DNA of 64,000 nucleotides from Filimonas sp. (GTDB lineage: Bacteria > Bacteroidota > Bacteroidia > Chitinophagales > Chitinophagaceae). A program made the position numbers and the translations under genes. Of this stretch, positions 27,440 to 37,300 are shown piece after piece. Position 1 is the first letter of the stretch; each line of letters opens with the position of its first letter. Under the pieces are notes generated by a model that searched no databases, had not been told where the DNA came from, and saw only the letters and a list, made by a program, of their open reading frames with translations. The stretch covers positions 62,001 through 126,000 of the forward strand of contig JAFKHH010000019.1 in assembly GCA_017306865.1 (NCBI GenBank). Reading direction: 5' to 3'.

Positions 27440-29746
27440 TCAATTCAGCACATTTAAAATCAAGTCTGTCATATCAAATCTTGGAAAGTCGCCTTTGTTG
27501 TTGAGGAGGATAATAAAGATATCCTTATCCGGCTGCCTTACGAGCATATCGTAGAATCCTATTTCTGTTCCGGGGTGATATTGAATGGTATGCTTTTTTG
27601 ACGCTTCAAATTGCAGCCGGTCAATCATCCATCCATAACCATAGTAGGCATCCCATTCATCCCATGCTACACGGGGCTTGAAGAGCTCTTTCATTTTATC
27701 TTCGGGCAGCAGCGTATTTGCAGTGAGTGCGTTGTGCCAGCGAAGCAGGTCTTCTGCGGTGGAGGTAATGCCTCCCGCCCCTACTTCGTTGCGTACGGGG
27801 TAACTCATTTCAGGCTCTTCAAAAACATACCCGGTTGCAAGCATTGTGGTGTCGCTACCTTTCTTATCGAAGTAGCTATGCGTCATGCCCAGCGGTTTGA
27901 ATATTTTTTCAGACAATACATCTGCGTAGGACTTCCCACTTATCTTTTCAATAATAGCAGCTAATACAACATATCCTGAATTGGAATATTTCATTTGTGT
28001 GCCGGGCTCAAACTCCAGTGAATCGCTACAGAACTGTTGCACGAGTTCATCCGTGGTATAATTTTTCATGAGTATCTCTGCTGTGTATGCTTCGTTCTGG
28101 AGATAATTGGGAATACCCGCCTGGTGTGTCAGCAATTGCTGAATGGTTACCCTGCCGTTCTTAAACCTGGGCAGAAATTTACCGGCGGAGTCTTCTACAT
28201 TTAGTTTCCCTTCGTTTACCAACTGCATGATGAGCATGGCAGTAAATTGTTTTGACGTAGAACCTATCCGGAATTGTGTTTGCGGTGTATTGGGTATATG
28301 CCGCGTTTTATTTGCCTCTCCAAATCCTTTTTGATAGATGACGTTGCCCTGATATTTTACGAGTGCAGCGCCATTGAATTGCTTCTTGTTGTAATAAAAA
28401 GAAAGGATGGAATCTATTTTATCGGCAGGTGTTGCTTTCCGGTATTTATCCAGTTGCCGTGTAAGTATTCTTTTGTAATTGAGCGTTTCGTTATTCGCGC
28501 GAATTATTTTAGCGGCAGAGTCTACATTGAAATCGGCCTGTAACAAATTATAACTACCCCAAAAGGCATCTGTACTATCGGTGTTTGTATCGGGCGCCTG
28601 GCTCTCAACCATGCGGGAATTGTGTTGTACTTGCTCTTTTTTGAAGGAGGCTACGTTGCCTGTGTCTATGCCTGTAATAATATAGTTGAGTTTGAGGTGT
28701 AAGGGATTCAACTCAAACTGGTTTCTGCCACCTGCTATATACCAGCGTGCCATACCGAAAACATGACTTACATAATATTTATCGCCATACTGCTCATAGG
28801 TTATATAGCCACTATCCTGTAAAAGCCGCGCACGCAGTGAAACGAGTTTTAGCAGGATCCTTTGCTTAAATCCAAAATCCCAATACTGTATTCCCTTCGG
28901 GCTTTTCCAGACATTGACCCGGAGGAATGCAAGGTTTTTTGTATCGATGTACAAGACACCCTTATCCAATGATTTTTTAATGCCGTCTTTTTGATCATAT
29001 GAGATCACATAGGCTTCGCGTCCATTGTAGTCCACTTTTCCATCGTATGCAAATGTGTGATCACGCAGGCCGTCTTCACTCAGCAGACCGGATTTACCTG
29101 CATTACTTACTACATCTGCTTCCATCATATCTTCAGGTTTAGCGCCAAACTCAATGCCATCCATGCCGCCAAAGGCGGTAAGGTCTTTGTCCAGGCGTGC
29201 TTTTACTACTTTAAACTGTTTGTTTTTGTTTGTATAGTTTTCATTGTAGATATCCAGTACGGCTTCTGACAGGTCAACAACTCTTTTTTCTTTTCGCCCG
29301 GTGAGCCTGTAAAACGCATTTACCTGGAAGGGTTTTGCGGGATAATTATCCGGTATGCGTGCAATGGCTTTTCTAATGAGATCTAACGGGTTGATGGTTT
29401 TTATAACGACGTCCTGCAACGCCTGCACTTCTTCTTCCAGCTTTATCTCCAGATGACTGGTATCGGACAAGCGAAACCGTACACTCCCCGATCTATATCC
29501 TATATGAGATGCGTAAAGACTATCCTTCACATTGGCAGCGGGTATTTTTAAAATAAACTTGCCTTCTTCATTGCTGAATGTTTTAATACCGTTGCCAGGC
29601 AAGGAGACAGTAGCATAGCTGACTGCCGTACCTGTAGTACTGCTAATGACGACTCCTTTTATAATTATTATACGCTGGTTTTGGCTATAAGCAGTGGTGC
29701 AGGCGCATAAAAGTACCGCCAGCAGAAAGAAGAAGGATCGGGTCAT
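27440..29746 (-). CDS. Carboxypeptidase-regulatory domain fused to a serine beta-lactamase-like hydrolase
   Basis: A 768-residue exported protein. After the signal peptide, about 27-110 is a carboxypeptidase-regulatory-like domain (IIKGVVISSTTGTAVSYATV). About 120-400 is the beta-rich region that usually follows it in Bacteroidota proteins (INPLDLIRKAIARIPDNYPA). The last ~300 residues are a class C beta-lactamase/penicillin-binding fold: STSK (Ser496, Lys499), YSN at 587-589 and HPG near 724-726, all three motifs intact. The substrate may be a peptide or ester; these hydrolases are rarely true beta-lactamases. The fusion joins an envelope-anchoring module with an enzyme usually made as a separate protein. 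It is monocistronic. Confidence 0.8.
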   Translation of the reverse strand: MTRSFFFLLAVLLCACTTAYSQNQRIIIIKGVVISSTTGTAVSYATVSLPGNGIKTFSNEEGKFILKIPAANVKDSLYASHIGYRSGSVRFRLSDTSHLEIKLEEEVQALQDVVIKTINPLDLIRKAIARIPDNYPAKPFQVNAFYRLTGRKEKRVVDLSEAVLDIYNENYTNKNKQFKVVKARLDKDLTAFGGMDGIEFGAKPEDMMEADVVSNAGKSGLLSEDGLRDHTFAYDGKVDYNGREAYVISYDQKDGIKKSLDKGVLYIDTKNLAFLRVNVWKSPKGIQYWDFGFKQRILLKLVSLRARLLQDSGYITYEQYGDKYYVSHVFGMARWYIAGGRNQFELNPLHLKLNYIITGIDTGNVASFKKEQVQHNSRMVESQAPDTNTDSTDAFWGSYNLLQADFNVDSAAKIIRANNETLNYKRILTRQLDKYRKATPADKIDSILSFYYNKKQFNGAALVKYQGNVIYQKGFGEANKTRHIPNTPQTQFRIGSTSKQFTAMLIMQLVNEGKLNVEDSAGKFLPRFKNGRVTIQQLLTHQAGIPNYLQNEAYTAEILMKNYTTDELVQQFCSDSLEFEPGTQMKYSNSGYVVLAAIIEKISGKSYADVLSEKIFKPLGMTHSYFDKKGSDTTMLATGYVFEEPEMSYPVRNEVGAGGITSTAEDLLRWHNALTANTLLPEDKMKELFKPRVAWDEWDAYYGYGWMIDRLQFEASKKHTIQYHPGTEIGFYDMLVRQPDKDIFIILLNNKGDFPRFDMTDLILNVLN

Positions 29747-30336
29747 AAAAAGGATTTATCTGTGAATATAATCGCCGAAAAAATCCTTGCATAGCAAGCG
29801 GATGAAGATTAACAGAACTATTTGTTCTTGTTAACATTTGAGGGGGACGAATATTGCCAGATGTACTTGCAAAAGTGAGGCGATTGAACGAAGCCGAGAT
29901 ACGTGTAGAGGGATATTGGATAATATAAATAAGATCAATGACCTTGGGTTTGCTGTCAACCCCAATGGATTGATAGAGAGGAGTGAAAGGTTAATGGGGG
30001 CTCTTTACATCAAATTATCAATTCCAATTCAAACATTTATCAGTCAAAATTTAAAGGTTCAGTAGTCTGTATTTGAACAATATTTTTATCCGGGTACGTG
30101 AAAAATCACATTCTTTTTTTAAAAAACTATTTTATCTTCCAGCTAACGATCACATTTAATCCCGTTTGCCACATGAGAAAAAGCATCCATCTACATTCCA
30201 TATTCTTTTAGATCTTTTCACGGCTCAGATTATTTCTTGGTTAACAAAATAATCCTACCGCAATAGTTTTAATCTTTAGCAAATTTGAAATGCGCTCCAA
30301 ATGTCATTATCTATTTCACAACCATAAACTCTTACA
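29747..30336. other. 590-bp non-coding gap upstream of the Roco gene
   Basis: No supported gene. One TTG-started 75-codon frame (29838-30065) has no recognisable features. Sequence becomes markedly A+T-rich from about 30060 onward, matching the Roco gene. TTGG at 30237 with TAGTTTTA at 30264 loosely resembles the Bacteroidota -33/-7 promoter, but the spacing is too long to be sure. Confidence 0.4.
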
Positions 30337-32862
30337 ATGATTGAATCCAAAGTTAAAAGCAAGTTAAGCACTGTTAAAAAAGGCCAGTGGGGTCTTCTTG
30401 AACTTAGGAATTGCGGTTTAACAGAAATTCCGTTCGAGATTTTCGAAATGCCTTACATCACAAGCTTAGATTTAAGCAATGATGAATACTGTGAAGAAAA
30501 AGATAAAAATAAAATAACGAATATCCCTGATGCAATTAATAGACTTTCTAATCTATACAGGCTAAACTTATCTGGAAATGCCATTTCAAATATAAGTGAG
30601 AATTTAGCACTCATAAAAAATCTAGAATATCTAGATTTAAGAGCTAACAAGTTAACTGATTTTTCTCCCAAGATCGCTAATATGCCTAGGTTGAAGCAGC
30701 TACTTTTAAATGGCAACCCATTCGAAATGATTCCACCCGAAATTGTCGCAAGAGGAATAGATTCGTTACGAAATTTTTTTATAGAATTAGAAGAAAAAGA
30801 TTTTTTATATGAAGCCAAACTTATAATCGTAGGAGAGGGTAGGGTTGGCAAAACATGTATATCTAAGGCTCTAACTAATTCAAATTTCAAGTTAACAGAT
30901 GAACAAAGTACAGAGGGAATTAATATAAATAGATGGATAATACCTAAAGATGAGATTCAATTAATTAATCCAAAAATTCAACGGGATTTACAAATAAATA
31001 TTTGGGATTTTGGAGGTCAAGAAATTTACCACTCAACACATCAGTTTTTTTTGACAAAAAGATCAATGTATATGATGGTTACTGAATCAAGAAAAGAAGA
31101 CAGTCATGACGATTTTTATTATTGGCTAAATATAATTAAACTTTTAGGAGACAAAAGTCCAGTCACAATGGTTCTGAATAAATGTGATCAACCTACCAAA
31201 GAATTACCTATTAAAGAATTCGGAATAACATTTACCAACATTGTTGACTTCCAAAAAATAAGTCTAAAATCTGGATACGAGCAAACTTTTCAAGAGTTAA
31301 AAATCAAACTTAAACATATTGCATCGAACTTGCCTCATATTGGCAATCCATTGCCCAAAAAATGGGTCGACATCCGAATAGAGTTAGAGCAACTTAAACT
31401 AGAAGGAAAAAATTACATCTCTGAATCTCAATATTTAGAAATATGCAGAAAGCATTATAGAAAAACAGAAAGTGCCTTGTATCTGAGTGAATATTTTCAC
31501 GATTTAGGTGTTCTATTGCATTTTCAAGATGACATAGAACTTAAAGATACAGTCATACTTAATCATGAATGGCTGACTAATGGTGTTTATAAATTATTAG
31601 ACGACCAAAATGTAATAGATCAAAAAGGTCGATTTACAATTGACGACTTAAAACGAATATGGTCAGAGGAAGAATACAAGCATAAAATTAGAGAGTTGCT
31701 TACCTTAATGAAGAACAAGAAATTTGACCTTTGCTTTGAGTTATCCCAAAACGAATATTTGATACCGAGGCTTCTTCCTGTAGATGAAATAGAACACACT
31801 TGGCAAACTGTACCCGAAAATTTAAAATTTGAAGTGCATTATAAATTCATGCCTAAAGGCATACTTACAAGGCTGATTGTAAAGATGAATCAAGACATAT
31901 TTGAAAGTCAATACTGGAGATATGGAGTTGTATTGCAATATGAAGGAACCAGAGCTATAATCAGGGAAAAATATTTTGAAAACAAAATATCTGTCGAACT
32001 TTTCGGAGAAAGCAAAAAAGAATTTCTTTTCCTAATACGAAAAACTATCAATGAGATACATCGAGATTTCAATAAATTAAAGTTCGAAGAAATGATACCT
32101 TGCAACTGCACTCAATGCAAGTCATCTTCCGCCCCTTATTTTCATGAATTCAATCTTCTAATTCGCTATGAGATGAAAGGATTAGCAAAGATTATTTGTA
32201 AAAACAGTCTGGAAGAAGTTAAGGTATCTCAATTAACTACGGATGTAATTAAAGGAAAACTATCAGAAGAAAAAATGATTTTTTGCGAAAACATGAACGA
32301 ATCTCTATTAAATGAAATTCAGCTTCCAGATGTGATTTTTTGTGCTGAAAAAGATAGCGCTTCTGTATTTTTTCAAGTACGTACTAGGCCGCAATTTTTT
32401 GGGTTAAGAGATAGAGATTTTTTAATTGATTCTGAAATTCAAAAAATTAGGCAAACATTTCCCAATTATTATATTCTCGAATATTATTGTTTTGAAAACT
32501 ATTTGTATCACCCAGACAATATTTCAGAATTAAAACTAGAAGGCTTTGATAAAAGAGAATACATAACTGATTTAATCAAACAAAAAAATGAAAAAAAATT
32601 AGAGATTATTTCAATCTTCAAAAAATCTAGAGATTCATATCAAGAATTTAAAATTGAACGAGAGAAATTAAAATCAAAAAATGAAGAAAATAATATTTTT
32701 GCTTATTTGGAGTCCGATGATATAGAAATCTTTTTAAAATCTTTTAGCCTTAAGGATTATTTTGATAAAAAAATAATTCAAAAATATAACTTAAAGCCAA
32801 AGGAGTTAGTAAAAACAAAATGGTTTTATGAGAAAATGGATAAGTTATTTAGCAACAATTAA
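30337..32862 (+). CDS. LRR-Roc-COR (Roco) GTPase with TOPRIM/DUF4435-like C-terminus
   Basis: An 841-residue cytoplasmic protein. About 20-150 holds leucine-rich repeats (LYRLNLSGNAISNI, LEYLDLRANKLTDF, LKQLLLNGNPFEMI). The Roc GTPase follows, with P-loop GEGRVGKT (166-173), DFGGQ (224-228) and NKCD (281-284). A COR-like region runs to about 580, and CNCTQC (589-594) is a cysteine cluster also seen in other prokaryotic Roco proteins. The last part has an acidic residue after a beta-strand (MIFCE, Glu651), then FFGLRDRDF (Asp692, Asp694) and YYCFENYLYHPDN (714-727), resembling TOPRIM/DUF4435 domains. Codons are far more A+T-rich than in neighbours, with AAA, AAT, ATA and TTA dominant, which suggests horizontal acquisition. 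It stands alone, ending 20 bp before a minus-strand terminator. Confidence 0.85.
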   Translation: MIESKVKSKLSTVKKGQWGLLELRNCGLTEIPFEIFEMPYITSLDLSNDEYCEEKDKNKITNIPDAINRLSNLYRLNLSGNAISNISENLALIKNLEYLDLRANKLTDFSPKIANMPRLKQLLLNGNPFEMIPPEIVARGIDSLRNFFIELEEKDFLYEAKLIIVGEGRVGKTCISKALTNSNFKLTDEQSTEGININRWIIPKDEIQLINPKIQRDLQINIWDFGGQEIYHSTHQFFLTKRSMYMMVTESRKEDSHDDFYYWLNIIKLLGDKSPVTMVLNKCDQPTKELPIKEFGITFTNIVDFQKISLKSGYEQTFQELKIKLKHIASNLPHIGNPLPKKWVDIRIELEQLKLEGKNYISESQYLEICRKHYRKTESALYLSEYFHDLGVLLHFQDDIELKDTVILNHEWLTNGVYKLLDDQNVIDQKGRFTIDDLKRIWSEEEYKHKIRELLTLMKNKKFDLCFELSQNEYLIPRLLPVDEIEHTWQTVPENLKFEVHYKFMPKGILTRLIVKMNQDIFESQYWRYGVVLQYEGTRAIIREKYFENKISVELFGESKKEFLFLIRKTINEIHRDFNKLKFEEMIPCNCTQCKSSSAPYFHEFNLLIRYEMKGLAKIICKNSLEEVKVSQLTTDVIKGKLSEEKMIFCENMNESLLNEIQLPDVIFCAEKDSASVFFQVRTRPQFFGLRDRDFLIDSEIQKIRQTFPNYYILEYYCFENYLYHPDNISELKLEGFDKREYITDLIKQKNEKKLEIISIFKKSRDSYQEFKIEREKLKSKNEENNIFAYLESDDIEIFLKSFSLKDYFDKKIIQKYNLKPKELVKTKWFYEKMDKLFSNN

Positions 32863-32882
32863 TTTATTCCCCCTCCAACAAC

Positions 32883-32909
32883 AAAAAACGCCCGGTAGAT
32901 AACCGGGCG
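32883..32909 (-). terminator. Intrinsic terminator of the glycerophosphodiesterase operon
   Basis: CGCCCGGT (32889-32896) pairs with ACCGGGCG (32902-32909); on the minus strand the stem is followed by TTTTTTGTTG. It lies 27 bp after the minus-strand stop at 32937 and separates that operon from the convergent Roco gene. Confidence 0.85.
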
Positions 32910-32936
32910 TAGAAATACCAAACCATACCTAACTAC

Positions 32937-33860
32937 TTACTTCTTGTTGAATGGTATCACATGAGGGGTTGCAATTTTTTTATCCGTTACATACTGTTGC
33001 AGCATGCGGCCCGCTTCTTTGGGGCGGTCGCTGGAAAGTATATCTGCACCACGACTGATGTAGTCGTAATAAGGTTGCTCTTTACCAGCCGCAGCCTGCC
33101 TGTCAAGGTTGCCCATTGTACCTACTATACAAGGGATATGATGACTGTGCAGCAACGTGTATAAACTATCGTCTGCTTCTCTTACGCCTACAAACGCTAC
33201 CAGTCTATTGTCCGGCACACCGCTTTCATTCAGACGTGTAAGATCAGCAGGCTGTTGTATAGAGGCAGAGATCATCAGCTCCGGCGCCAGCCTGTGCACT
33301 TCTGCTGCCTGGTTGGCATTGTACGTAATGATAACAGAACTGGCTTCTGCACCGGCTTTGCGTACCGCTTCTACTACTCGCTGGTAAGGCACGCCACGCT
33401 TTACATCCAGCGTGAACAATACTTTTCCTTTGCCCCATAGCAACACATCGTGCAGCAACGGAATACGGAATGGTGTTACGTTACCTTCATTGTCTTTCAG
33501 GTTAAACGCCTGCAAAGCTTCATAGGTGTAATTGCCTATTGGCCCATCACCGGTAGATGTCCTGTTCAGTTTATCATCATGCATCAGCACTAATACGGAA
33601 TCTTTGGTGAGGCTTATGTCGCACTCTATGATGATTGGTTGAAAGAGCATACTGTGCCTGAATGTTTCCAGTGCATTTTCAGGATATCCTTTTTCCGGGC
33701 CTCCCCTATGCGCGCTTACCAGCGGGTAGCGGGATGGTGTCCAGGAAAGAAAACGCTGTAACGCACTTACGGAATCAAACCGCAACCGGTATCCTTCTTC
33801 CTGCGCCTGTGCGCTGACCGTAAGCAATAGCACGCAACACAATCCTATTAGCTTTTTCAT
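32937..33860 (-). CDS. Secreted glycerophosphodiester phosphodiesterase
   Basis: A 307-residue protein with a signal peptide (MKKLIGLCCVLLLTVSAQAQ). The GDPD TIM-barrel signature is clear: SAHRGGPEKGYPENALETF (catalytic His and Asn/Glu), IIIECDISLTKDSVLVLMHD (metal-binding Glu and Asp, second catalytic His) and LNRTSTGDGPIGNYT. It should split glycerophosphodiesters to glycerol-3-phosphate and an alcohol in the periplasm. It starts 6 bp after the lipoprotein gene and ends the operon led by the Oar-like receptor, suggesting use of phospholipid-derived phosphodiesters. A terminator follows. Confidence 0.9.
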   Translation of the reverse strand: MKKLIGLCCVLLLTVSAQAQEEGYRLRFDSVSALQRFLSWTPSRYPLVSAHRGGPEKGYPENALETFRHSMLFQPIIIECDISLTKDSVLVLMHDDKLNRTSTGDGPIGNYTYEALQAFNLKDNEGNVTPFRIPLLHDVLLWGKGKVLFTLDVKRGVPYQRVVEAVRKAGAEASSVIITYNANQAAEVHRLAPELMISASIQQPADLTRLNESGVPDNRLVAFVGVREADDSLYTLLHSHHIPCIVGTMGNLDRQAAAGKEQPYYDYISRGADILSSDRPKEAGRMLQQYVTDKKIATPHVIPFNKK

Positions 33861-33866
33861 GTAACA

Positions 33867-34352
33867 CTATTTTATCGTGATCATTTTTGTAATAGACACC
33901 GTAGCCATTTCTCCGGTAGTTGTACGCGCATACGCTTTAAGCGTATATGATTTACCGGAAGACAATTTTGCCAGCTTTAAGGCAAGTATGCCCGAAAAAG
34001 CGTTTGTGTTCGGATAAGTGGTAGGCACCATTGTAGTAGTGATCACGTTATTCCCATTCGCTGTACTTGCAGCCATGTTCCAGCTATCGAAGTGTGCGCT
34101 GTCTGTACGTGTATTGTTATCGTACCATGCTATATCAAAAGCGCCTGCTGTTGTTTTTGTAAGCGCTCCGCCAAAGTTTACAGCTATTGCATCTGTAGTG
34201 GCGAAAGGCCCTACCTGCTGTATCATTCCCAGGCTGGTAAGCTCTATGGATGGCAGCGCTTTTTCAAGGCTTTCTTTCACACTATCATTGTTCTTTGTGC
34301 AGCCGGTTGCCAGAAAAGTTAAGCCGATGGCTGCCGCGAAAACTATTTTCAT
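33867..34352 (-). CDS. Small lipoprotein of unknown function
   Basis: A 161-residue lipoprotein (lipobox LATGC, Cys about 18). The mature part has the beta-strand pattern of one immunoglobulin-like domain, with alternating hydrophobic and Thr/Ser residues and the ending SGKSYTLKAYARTTTGEMAT. No catalytic motif is present. It lies between the Oar-like receptor (18-bp gap) and the glycerophosphodiesterase (6-bp gap), so a surface ligand-binding role beside the receptor is plausible. Confidence 0.65.
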   Translation of the reverse strand: MKIVFAAAIGLTFLATGCTKNNDSVKESLEKALPSIELTSLGMIQQVGPFATTDAIAVNFGGALTKTTAGAFDIAWYDNNTRTDSAHFDSWNMAASTANGNNVITTTMVPTTYPNTNAFSGILALKLAKLSSGKSYTLKAYARTTTGEMATVSITKMITIK

Positions 34353-34370
34353 ATTAAGACGTTCTGTTGG

Positions 34371-37300
34371 TTAAAAAATGTAACGTACACCCACCTGAGC
34401 GGACCATGTACTTGCTGAGCTGTAAGAATACTGGTATGGCTGTGTGTACAATACACCATTCAGGTTTTGCATACGATACACCGGCGCGCCATTTGCGTCA
34501 AAGTTTCTGAATGCAAGCGGCTGCGAGGTTGTTGTATTCTGCACAATGCCCCAATATTTGTTTAACAGGTTAGGCAGGTTCAATACATCCGCAGTTACCT
34601 GCAATGTGTGCCTGTGACTACCTACTTTCAGGAAGAAGTCCTGCATAATACGTGCATTCACGTTGCTATACCAAGGCATTACTGAACCATTTCTTTCTGT
34701 GTACTGGCCACGGCGTTTGCTCAGGTATGGCGTATTGTTGATAAACTTATCTAACGCTGCCGCCTGCTGCTGTGGTGTAAATGTGTACACAACGCCATTT
34801 ACTGTAGATGTGTATTGCTCAAAGTTCAGATCAGTTGCTTTCATTGGTACATACATCAGGTCCTGATTGTTACCATCGCCATTCATATCACCATTTATAC
34901 GGTAAGTAACATTGCCTGACGGCGCGCCTTCATACACTAAGGAGATGGTTGTAGCTGCGTGGTTGGCATATTCGAAACGGTATGACAACATGCTGATCAC
35001 GCGATGTTTTGCTACACCTGAAGACGGGTACAGTTCCTGGTCATTTGTAGTACCTACTGTTGCGTTTGCATTCCAGATAGAGTATGCCTGTGAGCCAGAG
35101 TTTGCCGTTACATCTTTTGCCTGTGTATACGTATAGGCAACAGAACCATAGAATCCTTTGCTGAATGATTTAGACAACTGTGCAGTTAACGCATAAGAGT
35201 AACCCTTCTTTGTATTTTCTAAAATGATTGCGCTGCTGATCTGCGGATAGATATACCTGTCTGCAGCTGCAGTAGAAATATATCTCGGCCTGCTGTCCGG
35301 GCCGGTTACTAAACCGGTCGGCGATTTCAGGTTGGCATTACGCATTACTACTGCGTTGATGTCTTTTGTAATAATACCTTCCAGCGTAAGGTTAAACCCG
35401 CTTCCCAGGTTTTTATCTATCGCAAGATCTGTACGGAATACCTGCGGGAAAGAAAAGTTCTTATCGATCAGTACCACGTTACTTGGCAATGAAGCGCCTG
35501 CTACCGGTGGAAACTTACTTGCATACGCATCTACTTTAGGATCGAATTTCATATCAGCCAATACTGCAGCTTCGTTCGGGTTGGTATTACGCAATGCAAC
35601 ACTGTTCTGATACATACCGCTGTTGGTTGGCATATTTGTCAGCCATACAAAAGGGTTAAGGCCATTGAAGATACCAGAGCTACCACGAATGATCAGTGAT
35701 TTATCACCTAACACATCCCATCTAACACCTATGCGTGGAGAAAGGTTGAAACGTGATAAAGGCCACTGACCATCGTAGCGCGTCATATTACCGGCTTTGT
35801 CAGGGAAAGTCATTGCAGTTACAGCAGGGTTTTCTAATGCTTTGTCTATATAAACAGGACGGTCTGCACGCAAACCAAGGGTTATTTTCAGTTTAGGATT
35901 TACTTTGATCTCGTCCTGTGCATAAAAACCTAACTGGCCAAACTTCAACTCTGCAGAATACACGGCAGATTTACCCGGCACCATAGAATAGGCGTAGGAG
36001 TAATAGATAGGTGCCTGCTGTGTAATAAAATCATTCAGTGAATTATACACATAATAGCTCTGCGCACCCGGCATAAACATATTACCTACCAGTTGGTACT
36101 CGTAAGACACACCGGCAGTAATGGTATGTTTGCCTGCATAGTAGTTAAAGTTGTTTGTTACATTCCATACATTATTGATCACATCGTTGTTATAGCTGTA
36201 TGGTTCGTAGCCAAAGCTGAGGTAGTTGTTGGCTGTACTTGTACCGTCAAATATATCTACAAACGGGAACGGCGAGCTGTTGGTGATACGTGTATCCCTG
36301 ATCTTGCTTACTGTTACCAACAGGTTGTTTGACATATTACGGAAGTTACTGTTCAGCTCCAATGTACCTGAGCGTACAATGTGTTTGAAACCATACACAG
36401 AGTTGGCAAACGTCATTGCACGGCTGCCCATACGGCTGTTTGGCAATGAAGAGATAGAGGAGGTAGAACCTGTAAGTGAAAATCCGCCGCCACCAATGAT
36501 AGAGGTACCGTTGATAGAGGATGGCTCTTCATTACTTACAAAGTCGCTGTACTTGGCTGTCAGCTTATGATGACTGTTGATGTTCCAGTCTATCTTTGCC
36601 AGGTATTTATAGTTATATTTTTTTGCAGAAGGATAGTTATCATAAGCGCCTGTAGCATAGCCATAAGTATCTTGTAAATACTTAGACAATTTAGCCATAG
36701 AGTCTAACGGCGTTGCAGACTGGTTACCAGGGTTAGTACTGCCTTTTGGCACATAGCTGGTAATGCGGCTGCCTGAATTATCTTCATACTCTGCATTTAT
36801 AAAGAAGAATAATTTGTTGCGGATGATCGGGCCACCCAGGCTGAAGCCATAATTCTTTTTAGATGAAGCGGCTGCTTCTGCCAGCTTCACATCTCCGGCA
36901 TTACGTCCGTTGAATGACTGGTCGCGATAAAACCCAAAAACTGTTCCGTGAAATTCATTCGTTCCACTTTTTGTTACTGCATTGATCCCTGCACCTGTAA
37001 AGCCTGACTGGCGTACATCTACCGGTGCAATGTTTACGGAAATTTCATCAAAGGCATCCAGTGAAATAGGTTGCGCACCGCCACCAGGTAACGGATCGGT
37101 ACTTAAACCGAAGTTATTATTCAGGTTGGCACCATCCACTTTCAGGTTGTTATAGTAACCACTACGGCCAGCAAAACCATTTCCACCATTTGACTGCGGA
37201 GTGAGTTTGGTAAAATCGCTTATACTTCTTGAGTATGCTGGTAAAGTAGCAAGTTGTCTTGCATCGATAGTCGTAGATGCACCGCTTTTTTCTGCTGCTG

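Noticed and set aside
29838..30065. 75-codon plus-strand frame before the Roco gene
   Set aside because: TTG start, no family match, and overlaps a gap of changing composition; not supported as a gene or as a partner of the Roco protein.
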